Below are positions 1 through 7,996 of a stretch of DNA of 64,000 nt, piece by piece; position 1 is the first letter of the stretch; each line of letters begins with the position of its first letter. The notes below the pieces were generated by a model that had not been told where the DNA came from, ran no database searches, and saw only the letters and a list, made by a program, of their open reading frames with translations. The stretch lies in NCBI RefSeq assembly GCF_040932035.1, contig NZ_JBFRBB010000003.1, positions 186,001 through 250,000 of the forward strand, given 5' to 3'. The position numbers and the translations under genes were made by a program. Origin of the DNA: Hoeflea_A sp040932035 (lineage in GTDB: Bacteria; Pseudomonadota; Alphaproteobacteria; Rhizobiales; Rhizobiaceae).

Positions 1-138
1 GAGGCAAGAGGCAAACAAAGCGGAGCAGATTGCATATCCGCCGGCTGGCTGGCGGCATTTTTGCCCCGTACAAGAATGGATTCGGTCAGTGCCGCCGGGG
101 AACTGCGGGCGGCGGTGGGCCAACGGATTAAAGAGTAG
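1..138 (+). CDS. C-terminal end of an unidentified gene (partial)
   Basis: A reading frame is open from the first base of the window to a TAG at 136-138, giving 45 residues that end in QRIKE. The stop lies 12 bases before the ATG of the MotA-like gene, as expected for an upstream operon member. I do not recognise the family from this fragment. It could also be a chance open frame, since only 138 bases are visible. Confidence 0.45.
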   Translation, partial: EARGKQSGADCISAGWLAAFLPRTRMDSVSAAGELRAAVGQRIKE

Positions 139-150
139 GGTACGCAGCTT

Positions 151-1227
151 ATGGCGAAGCTAAGACTCTCGGGGTGGGGCTTGTCGGATCAGGACATCGG
201 GATGGAGCCACACCGGTTGTCGAGTCCGCTGGTCTTCTTCTGGAGCCAGGTCATCTTCCTCATCATGACAGGGTTCCTTGCCGCTATATTGTACCGGCAG
301 ATTTCAAGCGCTTTTTTTGCCAATCCCGGACTTAACGGGCTGATATTGTTTGTTCTCGGGATCGGTGTGCTGCTGGCGGTCAACCAGGTGCTGCGGTTGC
401 GTCCCGAGGTCAGCTGGGTCAATTCGTTCCGCCAGGGCGGCGACAGAATGCGCGGCTCGCGCAGTCCCACACTGCTTGCGCCGATGCGGGTTCTGCTCAG
501 CCGCAAGCAGTCCATGTCGCTGTCGACAACCTCGTTGCGCTCCATTCTCGATTCGATCGCCACGCGGCTTGATGAATCGCGCGACACGTCCCGCTACATG
601 ATCGGTCTTCTCGTTTTTCTCGGCCTGCTTGGTACCTTCTGGGGTTTGTTGCTGACCATCGGATCGATAAACACGGTTATCCAGTCCCTTGATCCCGGGT
701 CCGGCAGTACCAGCGATGTGCTGCAGGAACTTAAAGACGGCCTGGAAGCGCCGCTCGCCGGTATGGGCACTGCGTTTTCCTCATCGCTTTTCGGGCTGGC
801 GGGATCGCTTGTTCTTGGTTTTCTCGACCTTCAGGCGGGCCGTGCGCAGAACCGATTTTACACCGAGCTTGAAAACTGGCTCTCCACAGTCACCGATCCG
901 GATTTCGACATTGTCGCCCCGGAAATGGGAACGGGTGCAGAATCGTCCGAAGACATTCGCCGCCTGTCCGAAACCGTGCAGACCATGGCGCAGTCCGGCG
1001 GCGGCATCAATCAGCGCTCGACGGCGGCGATGGCCAACCTTGCCGAAGGCATCCAGGGACTTGTAAAAAACATGCGCAACGAGCAGCAGATGCTGCGCGA
1101 CTGGATTGAGGCGCAGCAGTCGGAGGCCAAGGCCATGCGGCAGACGCTGGACACCTTGGGATCCGAAATCGGCAAGATGGATGGCGTCGACGGGGACGGC
1201 AATTCCAAGAAAGCCAAGGGTAACTAA
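151..1227 (+). CDS. MotA/TolQ/ExbB-type proton-channel protein, non-flagellar stator subunit
   Basis: This 358-residue inner-membrane protein has N-terminal hydrophobic segments near residues 30-48 and 60-75 and a second pair near 150-170 and 205-225. The second pair flanks the small-residue MotA/ExbB channel signature (GLLGTFWGL and GMGTAFSSSLFGL). A long, polar, probably helical C-terminal tail (about 250-358) is unlike TolQ. The gene ends three bases before an OmpA/MotB-type gene, so the two probably form one ion-driven complex across the inner membrane and peptidoglycan. No flagellar genes are adjacent. The long tail recalls ZorA, but conserved rhizobial chromosomal homologues of unknown role are the closer match. 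Family is sure, role is not. Confidence 0.85.
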   Translation: MAKLRLSGWGLSDQDIGMEPHRLSSPLVFFWSQVIFLIMTGFLAAILYRQISSAFFANPGLNGLILFVLGIGVLLAVNQVLRLRPEVSWVNSFRQGGDRMRGSRSPTLLAPMRVLLSRKQSMSLSTTSLRSILDSIATRLDESRDTSRYMIGLLVFLGLLGTFWGLLLTIGSINTVIQSLDPGSGSTSDVLQELKDGLEAPLAGMGTAFSSSLFGLAGSLVLGFLDLQAGRAQNRFYTELENWLSTVTDPDFDIVAPEMGTGAESSEDIRRLSETVQTMAQSGGGINQRSTAAMANLAEGIQGLVKNMRNEQQMLRDWIEAQQSEAKAMRQTLDTLGSEIGKMDGVDGDGNSKKAKGN

Positions 1228-1230
1228 GAT

Positions 1231-2262
1231 ATGGCGCTGGCGAGAAACCGGCGTCGTGATCGCGGCGTGGACTTCTGGCCGGGCTTCGTCGATGCCCTGT
1301 CGACATTGCTGCTGGCCATCATGTTCCTGCTGTCGGTCTTTGTCATCGCGCAGTTTTTGCTCAGCCGCGAAATCAGTGGCCGTGACGAGGTTCTCAACCG
1401 TCTCAACAGCCAGATCAATGAACTGACGCAGCTTCTTGCCCTAGAGCAGTCCGGAAAGCAGGACCTTGAAGATGCGCTGGCCAACATGCAGGCGACGCTG
1501 GCCGATGCCGAGGGCGAACGTTCGCGGCTTCAGGCGCTTTTGGCGCGGGGAGCAGGTGCGTCGAGCGCCGCCGAGGCCGAGATCGGAACGCTTTCGCAGT
1601 CTCTCGACGAACAGCGTCAGATCAGCCAGCGGGCACTGTCGCAGGTCGAACTTCTGAACCAGCAGATCGCTGCCCTCAGGCGGCAGATTGCGGCGCTTGA
1701 GGATGCGCTGGATGTGTCGGAGGAAAAGGACCGTGAATCGCAGGTCAAGATCGCTGATCTCGGCCGCCGGCTCAATGTTGCGCTCGCCCAGCGCGTCCAG
1801 GAGCTCAACCGCTACCGTTCGGATTTTTTCGGCCGTTTGCGTGAAATTCTGTCGGACCGTGAAAATATCCGCATCGTCGGCGACCGTTTCGTGTTTCAGT
1901 CGGAAGTGCTTTTTTCATCCGGCAGCGCAGATCTCAATCCGGAAGGCCAGCAGGAAATGGGCAAGCTCGCCAGTGCGCTGCTCGAACTTGCCCGGGAGAT
2001 TCCGTCGGACATCAACTGGGTTCTGCGGGTAGACGGCCATACCGACAATGTTCCGTTGTCGGGAACCGGCCAGTTTGCGGACAACTGGGAGCTTTCTTCA
2101 GCGCGTGCAACATCGGTGGTCAAATACCTGATTGATGGCGGCGTACCGGCCAATCGTCTCGTTGCCGCCGGATTCGGTGAATTTCAGCCGATCGAGGAAG
2201 GCAATTCGCAGGAGGCCCGCGCCACAAACCGCCGCATTGAGCTAAAACTGACAGAACGTTAG
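1231..2262 (+). CDS. OmpA/MotB-like peptidoglycan-binding stator partner
   Basis: The 343-residue protein has one membrane segment (about 22-45) preceded by Asp21 in a FVDALSTLLL context, the position of the proton-carrying Asp in MotB-type subunits. A long coiled coil follows (about 50-200), then a C-terminal OmpA domain (about 215-343). That domain carries the peptidoglycan-binding motif around DGHTDNVPL and the conserved NWELSSARA and ATNRRIEL segments. The start is three bases after the MotA-like stop, implying translational coupling. Inferred role: anchors a proton-driven complex to the cell wall. It is not a classical MotB, because the coiled coil is much longer than a plug. Confidence 0.85.
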   Translation: MALARNRRRDRGVDFWPGFVDALSTLLLAIMFLLSVFVIAQFLLSREISGRDEVLNRLNSQINELTQLLALEQSGKQDLEDALANMQATLADAEGERSRLQALLARGAGASSAAEAEIGTLSQSLDEQRQISQRALSQVELLNQQIAALRRQIAALEDALDVSEEKDRESQVKIADLGRRLNVALAQRVQELNRYRSDFFGRLREILSDRENIRIVGDRFVFQSEVLFSSGSADLNPEGQQEMGKLASALLELAREIPSDINWVLRVDGHTDNVPLSGTGQFADNWELSSARATSVVKYLIDGGVPANRLVAAGFGEFQPIEEGNSQEARATNRRIELKLTER

Positions 2263-2324
2263 CGATCCAACCCGCCGGTCTTCGGCAGGCGGATTTCACG
2301 ACGTCACCGGATGAAGGGGGAATC

Positions 2325-3974
2325 ATGGATTGCGACGTTATTGTTGTCGGAGCGGGTCTTGCCGGACTGGTTGCCGCCGCGGAACTGGCTGACGCCGGAA
2401 AATCGGTCATTGTCGTCGATCAGGAAAATGAGAACAATATCGGCGCTCAGGCCTTCTGGTCCTTCGGCGGCCTGCTTTTTGTCGATTCTCCGGAACAGAG
2501 GCGGCTCGGCATTCGCGACAACCGCGACCTTGCGTGGCAGGACTGGCTGGGATCCGCCGCCTTCGACCGCGAGGAGGATCACTGGCCGAGGCGGTGGGCT
2601 GAAGCTTATGTAGACTTTGCGGCCGGTGAGAAGCGTTCCTGGCTGCACCAGCAGGGTGTGCGTTTCTTCCCCGTGGTCGGCTGGGCCGAGCGCGGCGGTG
2701 CACTTGCAAACGGCCATGGCAATTCAGTGCCGCGTTTCCACATAACGTGGGGAACGGGACCCGGGCTCGTCGCGCCGTTCGAACGGCGTGTGCGTGCGGG
2801 CGTTGAACGCGGCAAGGTCCGTCTGTGTTTTCGCCATCAGGTAGACGAGATCGTCGCCACCGACGGCCGCGTGACCGGTGTGCGCGGCAGCATATTGGAG
2901 CCGAGCGACGCCGCGCGGGCCGTCCGGTCCTCGCGTGACGTTGCCAGCGACTTTACTTTCTCGGCCGGCGCGGTCGTCGTCAGCTCCGGCGGTATTGGCG
3001 GCAATCACGATCTTGTCCGCAAGAACTGGCCGCGTGACCGCTTGGGCGAGCCGCCGCAGAACATGATATCCGGTGTGCCGCATCATGTAGACGGGCGCAT
3101 GCTGGAGATCAGCAGCCGGGCCGGCGCATCAATCATCAATTCAGACCGGATGTGGCACTATACCGAGGGCGTGAAGAACTGGGATCCGATCTGGCCGAAG
3201 CACGGAATCCGCATTCTTCCCGGGCCGTCGTCCTTCTGGTGCGATGCCAAAGGCAACCGGATGCCTGTGCCATGCCTTCCCGGATTCGATACGCTTTCGA
3301 CGCTCAGCCACATCATGCAAAGCGGCCACGAATACAGCTGGTTCGTGCTCAGCCAGTCGATCATCGAAAAGGAGTTTGCGCTTTCGGGATCGGAACAGAA
3401 TCCGGATCTGACGGAAAAGAGCATCCTCAAGGTGCTGCAGCGCGTGCGCAAGGGGGCGCCTGCACCGGTGGAGGCGTTCAAGCAGAAGGGTGAAGACTTT
3501 GTCGTGCGCGACACGCTCGAGGCGCTGGTTGACGGCATGAACGCACTAACCGGGGAAAACCTGATCGGCATCGATCACCTGCGTGGTCAGATCGAAGCGC
3601 GAGACCGGGAGATCGACAACGCCTATACGAAAGACCTGCAGATTACAGCAATGCGCGGCGCGCGAAACTATATCGGCGACCGGCTGATACGCACGGCAAA
3701 GCCGCACCGCATCCTTGATGAAAAGCACGGGCCGCTGATAGCCGTGCGCTTGAATATTCTTACCCGCAAGACACTCGGCGGCATCCACACGGATCTTTCC
3801 TCGCGGGTTCTCGATGCTGCCGGCAATGTCATTGACGGGCTTTATGCTGCCGGCGAGGCGGCGGGGTTCGGCGGCGGCGGCATGCACGGATACAACGCCC
3901 TGGAAGGCACGTTTCTCGGCGGCTGTATATTTTCCGGACGCATAGCTGGGCGGGCTGCTGCGGAGGCCGGTTGA
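2325..3974 (+). CDS. FAD-binding dehydrogenase (3-ketosteroid dehydrogenase/fumarate reductase flavoprotein-like)
   Basis: The 549-residue protein begins with a Rossmann FAD site (VVGAGLAGL, residues 7-15). It ends with the second FAD contact typical of the family (AAGEAAGFGGGGMHG and then GTFLGG). The body matches the conserved proteobacterial FAD-binding dehydrogenase group related to KstD and fumarate reductase. The true substrate is unknown and nothing nearby suggests steroid metabolism. The ATG follows a purine-rich ribosome site (AAGGGGGAA). No signal peptide is seen, so it should be cytoplasmic. It converges with the nucleotidyltransferase-like gene 16 bases away. Confidence 0.85.
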   Translation: MDCDVIVVGAGLAGLVAAAELADAGKSVIVVDQENENNIGAQAFWSFGGLLFVDSPEQRRLGIRDNRDLAWQDWLGSAAFDREEDHWPRRWAEAYVDFAAGEKRSWLHQQGVRFFPVVGWAERGGALANGHGNSVPRFHITWGTGPGLVAPFERRVRAGVERGKVRLCFRHQVDEIVATDGRVTGVRGSILEPSDAARAVRSSRDVASDFTFSAGAVVVSSGGIGGNHDLVRKNWPRDRLGEPPQNMISGVPHHVDGRMLEISSRAGASIINSDRMWHYTEGVKNWDPIWPKHGIRILPGPSSFWCDAKGNRMPVPCLPGFDTLSTLSHIMQSGHEYSWFVLSQSIIEKEFALSGSEQNPDLTEKSILKVLQRVRKGAPAPVEAFKQKGEDFVVRDTLEALVDGMNALTGENLIGIDHLRGQIEARDREIDNAYTKDLQITAMRGARNYIGDRLIRTAKPHRILDEKHGPLIAVRLNILTRKTLGGIHTDLSSRVLDAAGNVIDGLYAAGEAAGFGGGGMHGYNALEGTFLGGCIFSGRIAGRAAAEAG

Positions 3975-3990
3975 TCGCGCGCATTTCGTG

Positions 3991-4455
3991 TCAGTTCAAA
4001 GCGGCTTCGACAAGCGCCGCCCTTTCAAGATCCTTCGGGCGGCCGAAACGCCGCAATACCGACAGTTGCTCTTCCAGTTCCGGAATGAACACATTGGCCG
4101 ATCCGAAAACAATATGGTTGCGGGTTTTCAAGGTGAGCGGGGTCCAGCAGTTGTTTTCGTAAAGATGCATATCGCCGAGGAGGTCGATCGGCAAAAGCCG
4201 TGGACGCCTGACCTGGACAAAGGGGCTGGAGCGGAAGAACGGGTGCGGCACGGCCGGTGTTGCAGCAATGTCCCAATATGCAAGAAACGCCAATGCGGTT
4301 TTCCGGGTCGTGAGAATATCGATGTCCCGTACCGGCTCTTTTGTGATGCGACTTAGCTTCAATGCTCCGCTGCCGATGATCCACCAGTCGTCGCTGCCTG
4401 CCGGTGCTGCTGCCGCTATTTCCCGAAGCGTGTTTTCAAACACACCATCCGGCAT
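3991..4455 (-). CDS. Nucleotidyltransferase-fold hypothetical protein
   Basis: A 154-residue protein with IIGSGAL near residues 27-33 followed by DIDIL near 44-48. This spacing resembles the GS...DxD core of minimal nucleotidyltransferases (the substrate-binding half of DUF1814/MNT-like proteins). The start ATG directly abuts the stop of the ABC exporter, so the pair is probably cotranscribed. No antitoxin-like partner is present, which argues against a toxin-antitoxin assignment. Function unknown; the fold call rests only on these motifs. Confidence 0.6.
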   Translation of the reverse strand: MPDGVFENTLREIAAAAPAGSDDWWIIGSGALKLSRITKEPVRDIDILTTRKTALAFLAYWDIAATPAVPHPFFRSSPFVQVRRPRLLPIDLLGDMHLYENNCWTPLTLKTRNHIVFGSANVFIPELEEQLSVLRRFGRPKDLERAALVEAALN

Positions 4456-6258
4456 TTACTGCGCCGCTTCCGTTTCCTGAAATTCGTCGTAGTGGAACTG
4501 CAGGCGGGCAAGGCGGGCATAGATGCCGCCGTTTTTCACCAGGCTTGAGTGGGTGCCCTCTTCGACAATCCGGCCATGGTCCATCACCAGGATCCGGTCG
4601 GCTTTTTTCACGGTGGCCAGGCGATGCGCGATGACCAGGGTCGTGCGGCCCTTCATCAGCCCGGTCAGGGCCTTTTGCACCAGTGTCTCGCTTTCGGCAT
4701 CGAGCGCCGATGTCGCCTCGTCAAGGAGCAGAACCGGCGCATCCTTCAAAACCGCCCGGGCTATGGCAATGCGCTGGCGCTGGCCGCCGGACAGGGTGAT
4801 GCCGCGTTCGCCGACCTTTGTATCGTAGCCGTTTTCCATGCGGACGATAAACGGATCGGCAAGGGCCGCCTTGGCTGCTTCGGTGATTTCGCCTTCCGAC
4901 GCATCGGGCCGTCCGAAGGCGATATTGTCTCTGACGGAAGTGGCGAATATGGCAACGTCCTGCGGCACGCTTGCAAGCCTGTGGCGCAATGCAGAGGGAT
5001 CGGCGTCGCGCACGTTGATGCCGTCAAGGCTGACTGTTCCCCCTTCGGGATCGTAAAACCGGCTGATCAGGGAGAACAGCGTGCTCTTGCCGGCGCCCGA
5101 CGGGCCGACAATGGCGACCGTTTCGCCTGGATTCACAGTAAAGGAAAGGCCGTTCAGTATCGGCTCCTCGGGCCGTGCCGGATAGGAAAACCGGACATCG
5201 TCAAACGTGACCGATCCGATCGGCGGCTCGGGAAGCGGTTTCGGATTTGCCGGCGGCGCGATTGCCGGAACTTCATCTATCAGTTCGGTGAGGCGTTCAG
5301 CCGCGCCGGCGGCCTGGGAAATTTCGCCCCAGACTTCTGAAAGCGTGCCAAGGCTGGATGCGGCAAGGATCGAATAGAGGAGGAACTGGCCCAGTGTTCC
5401 GGCGGACATGTTTCCGACGAGGACGTTATGTGCGCCAAACCACAGGATTGCGACGACACTGCCGAAGATCATCATGATGGCAAAGCCGGTCAGGAGCGCG
5501 CGGGCGCGCACGGCGGCTCTGGCAGCGCTGAAAGCACTCTCCACGGCTTCGCCGTAGCGCCGGTTCGCGACCGGCTCACCATTAAAAGCCTGCAGGGTGC
5601 GGGAGGCTCCAATCGCCTCACTGGCATAAGCGGTTGCGTCGGCAAGCGTGTCCTGGGCCTCGCGTGAGCGGCCGCGAACCGACCGCCCGAATCCGACCAG
5701 CGGAAACACGATGATCGGTATGGCAATCAGCACAAGGCCGGAAAGTTCGGGGCTTGTGACGATCATCATGGCGACTGCGCCGAGGCACAGGATCGAGTTG
5801 CGCAGCGCCATTGACGCGGTTGCTCCAACCGCCGATTTGATCTGCGTCGTGTCCGCGCTCAGGCGCGAGACAATTTCGCCCGACTGATTGGAGTCAAAAA
5901 AGGCAGGCGATAGCGTGGTAACGTGGCTGAACACGTCGCGCCGCAGATCCGATACCACACGTTCGCCGATGGTGATGACGAAATAGTAGCGCATGGCGCT
6001 CGCCAGCGCCAAAAGCGCGGCGATAATCAGAAGCATGGTGAAATAGCTGTTGATGAAACTCGGGTCCGCACCGGAAAAGCCGTGGTCGATCATCCGGCGC
6101 ACGGCAAGCGGCAGCGCCAGCGTCGCGCCTGCGGCCAAAATCAGTGCGGCCACCGCGCCGGTTACCAGACCCCGGTAGCGCAGAACATAGGGGAACAGCC
6201 GCGTAAGCGGACGCAATGACCTGGTGCGGTTGCTTTTGTTGCGGCTTTTATCGGCCAA
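4456..6258 (-). CDS. ABC exporter, fused membrane and ATPase domains (MsbA/LmrA type)
   Basis: The 600-residue half-transporter has six predicted membrane helices in the first about 320 residues. The ATPase domain has Walker A GPSGAGKST (Lys about 391), signature LSGGQRQR (about 487), Walker B VLLLDEAT and the switch His in VIAHRLAT. It should work as a homodimer exporting a lipid or drug-like substrate. Start: the frame opens at TTG; there is no early in-frame ATG, so a TTG start is accepted, with some doubt. It is divergent from rpmE and followed without a gap by the nucleotidyltransferase-like gene. Confidence 0.9.
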   Translation of the reverse strand: MADKSRNKSNRTRSLRPLTRLFPYVLRYRGLVTGAVAALILAAGATLALPLAVRRMIDHGFSGADPSFINSYFTMLLIIAALLALASAMRYYFVITIGERVVSDLRRDVFSHVTTLSPAFFDSNQSGEIVSRLSADTTQIKSAVGATASMALRNSILCLGAVAMMIVTSPELSGLVLIAIPIIVFPLVGFGRSVRGRSREAQDTLADATAYASEAIGASRTLQAFNGEPVANRRYGEAVESAFSAARAAVRARALLTGFAIMMIFGSVVAILWFGAHNVLVGNMSAGTLGQFLLYSILAASSLGTLSEVWGEISQAAGAAERLTELIDEVPAIAPPANPKPLPEPPIGSVTFDDVRFSYPARPEEPILNGLSFTVNPGETVAIVGPSGAGKSTLFSLISRFYDPEGGTVSLDGINVRDADPSALRHRLASVPQDVAIFATSVRDNIAFGRPDASEGEITEAAKAALADPFIVRMENGYDTKVGERGITLSGGQRQRIAIARAVLKDAPVLLLDEATSALDAESETLVQKALTGLMKGRTTLVIAHRLATVKKADRILVMDHGRIVEEGTHSSLVKNGGIYARLARLQFHYDEFQETEAAQ

Positions 6259-6449
6259 TTGGGTATTCCATCGCTATCAGGCTGGCAAAAAACGGCCACG
6301 CCTCTTGTCACATTCCAGCCCTTCATGTATAGGCTCGCCATCGAATTGGGAAGCCGTGACCTTTCGGGTGTGCGGCTTTGTTTGTGATATGGGCTGGTTT
6401 GCCGCAGTTTAAAGTGCGTGCAGGTGCCCAAATGATGCAGGACAAGGCA

Positions 6450-6671
6450 ATGAAGGCTGATATCCATCCCGACTATCACATGATCAAAGTGGTCATGACC
6501 GATGGCACCGAATACATGACCCGCTCCACCTGGGGCTCCGAAGGCGACACCATGACGCTGGAAATCGACCCGAAGGCCCATCCGGCCTGGACGGGCGGCC
6601 AGCAGCACCTGCTCGACCGTGGTGGCCGTGTATCCAAGTTCAAGAAGCGTTTCGAAGGTCTCGGCCTTTAA
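6450..6671 (+). CDS. rpmE: Ribosomal protein L31, zinc-free form
   Basis: A 73-residue protein starting MKADIHPDYH, the classic L31 start. The four zinc-binding Cys of the C+ form are absent, so this is the C-minus type, which in family terms does not need zinc. The ATG at 6450 was chosen over upstream starts because it gives the standard family N-terminus. A strong terminator follows at 6714-6745. Confidence 0.95.
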   Translation: MKADIHPDYHMIKVVMTDGTEYMTRSTWGSEGDTMTLEIDPKAHPAWTGGQQHLLDRGGRVSKFKKRFEGLGL

Positions 6672-6713
6672 GGACGCATCGGTCCGGTTGTCTGCGACCG
6701 GAAAGCAAGTATC

Positions 6714-6745
6714 AAAAAACCCCGCTCATTCGAGCGGGGTTTTTT
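6714..6745. terminator. Bidirectional intrinsic terminator between rpmE and rcdA
   Basis: A 14-bp perfect stem (6714-6727 pairing with 6732-6745) with loop ATTC has six A on the left arm and six T on the right. It can therefore terminate rpmE on the plus strand and rcdA on the minus strand. Confidence 0.95.
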
Positions 6746-6774
6746 GTTTTTCCGTTTGTGCTGAACGGATGGAG

Positions 6775-7299
6775 TTAACTACCTCCAAAAGCGGTCTGCA
6801 GCAGAGAAATCTGCGCCTTAACCGAATTTTCGTTGTCCGGATTGGCTGGCGGTTTCTTGGGACCCTTGCGCTGATAGATTTCCTTGTCGAGAAGCGCAAC
6901 ACGCGCCTGCAGGCGCAGTGAGCGCTCCACCAGATCGCGGAACGCTTCGGGCAGGTCGTCCCATCCGGGGGCGCTGCGGTCGCAGGCAAATCCGTCAAGG
7001 CGGACCTTGGTCTTCTCGGCCACGACCTGTTCGCGGGTCATTTCGCCATTGTTGACGGCCCGCTGGAGAAGCAGCCAGGAGGCCATCTGCATCAGCCGGG
7101 TGGTCAGGCGCATCGATTCCGCAGCATAAAGGACCGACGCCATGCGCGGCAGAGCTTTCGCTGCCGTGCGGCCGGTGCCGTCCAGATAGCCGGCCGTCTC
7201 CTCGACCAGCCCCATACCTTCCGCGTAGAGCGTCTTAAAGGAGGTGGAGGAGGTTACGCGTTCTGCAAACTGAATTGTGTTCTTTTGCATGTCTGCCAT
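6775..7299 (-). CDS. rcdA: RcdA-type regulator of CtrA degradation (DUF1465)
   Basis: The 174-residue protein matches DUF1465, the family of Caulobacter RcdA. Diagnostic stretches are VEETAGYLDG, the central SMRLTTRLMQMASWLLLQRAV and the N-terminal FAERV...FKTLYAEGM. In Caulobacter RcdA is an adaptor that, with CpdR and PopA, delivers CtrA to ClpXP. The ATG at 7299 was chosen because a GAGG ribosome site lies just upstream and because the family starts here; the longer open frame to 7491 would run through the promoter. An exact CtrA box sits about 125 bases upstream, matching the CtrA control known for Caulobacter rcdA. Rhizobia may carry two RcdA paralogues, so paralogue identity is open. 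Confidence 0.85.
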   Translation of the reverse strand: MADMQKNTIQFAERVTSSTSFKTLYAEGMGLVEETAGYLDGTGRTAAKALPRMASVLYAAESMRLTTRLMQMASWLLLQRAVNNGEMTREQVVAEKTKVRLDGFACDRSAPGWDDLPEAFRDLVERSLRLQARVALLDKEIYQRKGPKKPPANPDNENSVKAQISLLQTAFGGS

Positions 7300-7424
7300 G
7301 CCGGTTGCCTCGTACTCTTTTATATTACACTTGCTTTTGCAGCCATCAAGTCTCAGCTCCGCCATATCCCCGCCGAGACCTGATTGCACAGTGGTGCCTG
7401 ATGCTGTTTTACGCAAGGCAATTC

Positions 7425-7440
7425 TTAAGGAAAGGTTAAC
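7425..7440 (-). promoter_or_regulatory. CtrA box upstream of rcdA
   Basis: TTAA at 7425-7428, seven bases, then TTAAC at 7436-7440: an exact match to the CtrA consensus TTAA-N7-TTAAC. It lies 126 bases before the rcdA ATG. The site is seen directly; binding is inferred. Confidence 0.8.
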
Positions 7441-7506
7441 GGGTGCAAGACGTTGCAAACCATTGCCCCGAGAGGGCCCGTTTGTCCCCAAATATTTAAT
7501 GAAATC

Positions 7507-7615
7507 AAAAAAAAGAGCCGCATGGCGGCTCTCAGAAGTTTAACAGGGAGGCATCAAACAGAATGACGCTTGGTCATTCGGTCCGAATCCAGAAGAACTG
7601 GATATCAACAATAAT
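7507..7615 (-). ncRNA. Candidate trans-acting small RNA with intrinsic terminator
   Basis: In the gap between DUF1192 and rcdA the minus strand can form three successive hairpins. They are a 6-bp stem (7587-7603, loop of five), a 7-bp stem (7561-7579, loop of five) and an 8-bp GC-rich terminator stem (7514-7532) followed by eight U (7507-7514). Between the second hairpin and the terminator lies an unpaired stretch carrying GCCTCCCTG, an anti-Shine-Dalgarno-like seed. No convincing minus-strand ORF lies in it. An exact CtrA box at 7628-7643 sits where a promoter would be. The 5-prime end is a guess. Alternative: the hairpin is only the terminator of DUF1192 transcripts. Confidence 0.5.
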
Positions 7616-7627
7616 GACTCGTAAAGC

Positions 7628-7643
7628 TTAATGCTTGGTTAAC
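7628..7643 (-). promoter_or_regulatory. CtrA box of the candidate small RNA (plus a one-mismatch box at 7677-7692)
   Basis: TTAA at 7628-7631, seven bases, TTAAC at 7639-7643: an exact CtrA consensus. A second site, CTAA-N7-TTAAC at 7677-7692, has one mismatch. Both lie downstream of the DUF1192 stop and upstream of the predicted small RNA, separated from rcdA by the terminator at 7507-7532. They therefore more likely serve the small RNA than rcdA. Confidence 0.7.
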
Positions 7644-7713
7644 AGGTTTTCTAAAAAACTCTTTTTTAGGGATTTGCTAACCGGATCTTAACCCAAACCT
7701 CCTTGGTTTCGCG

Positions 7714-7902
7714 CTATCGGAACAACGATTCCGCTTCACTCTTGCTTTTGTGCTTTGAGGATATTTCAGCCTCCAGGCGGGAGATTTCCTGCTGAAGCAA
7801 TGCGATCCGGTTTTCCAGCTCATCCACCGAGATCAGCGACAGGTCACATCCGATTTCGTGGGCGACTGGGTTCTTTTCCGGCTCGTCCTCAAAAATAGAC
7901 AT
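7714..7902 (-). CDS. DUF1192 family small protein
   Basis: A 62-residue protein starting MSIFEDEPEKNP with the family core DLSLISVDELENRI followed by a short coiled coil (about 30-50). DUF1192 proteins are conserved in Hyphomicrobiales and of unknown function. The ATG at 7902 gives the standard family N-terminus and has AGGAAAG just upstream. It is divergent from the quinone reductase gene, an arrangement also typical of relatives. Confidence 0.9.
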   Translation of the reverse strand: MSIFEDEPEKNPVAHEIGCDLSLISVDELENRIALLQQEISRLEAEISSKHKSKSEAESLFR

Positions 7903-7996
7903 GCTTTCCTCCATGGGCATTGTAAACATTGAATGATATGGGAATATCTGCGGAGAATCCAACACTAAGCCGGTACCACAGGCATGGGGAGCAGTC

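Noticed and set aside
151..2262. Zorya defence system
   Set aside because: Only ZorA/ZorB-like parts are present. The following genes are a flavin dehydrogenase and an ABC exporter, with no ZorC, ZorD or ZorE and no island features.
3991..4455. Toxin-antitoxin nucleotidyltransferase (MNT/AbiEii-like)
   Set aside because: No HEPN, AbiEi-like or other partner gene is adjacent; the gene sits in an exporter operon.
7563..7634. 23-codon plus-strand ORF with AGGGAGG upstream
   Set aside because: It lies inside the hairpins of the candidate small RNA, has no hydrophobic or conserved-looking content, and an ORF this short is expected by chance.
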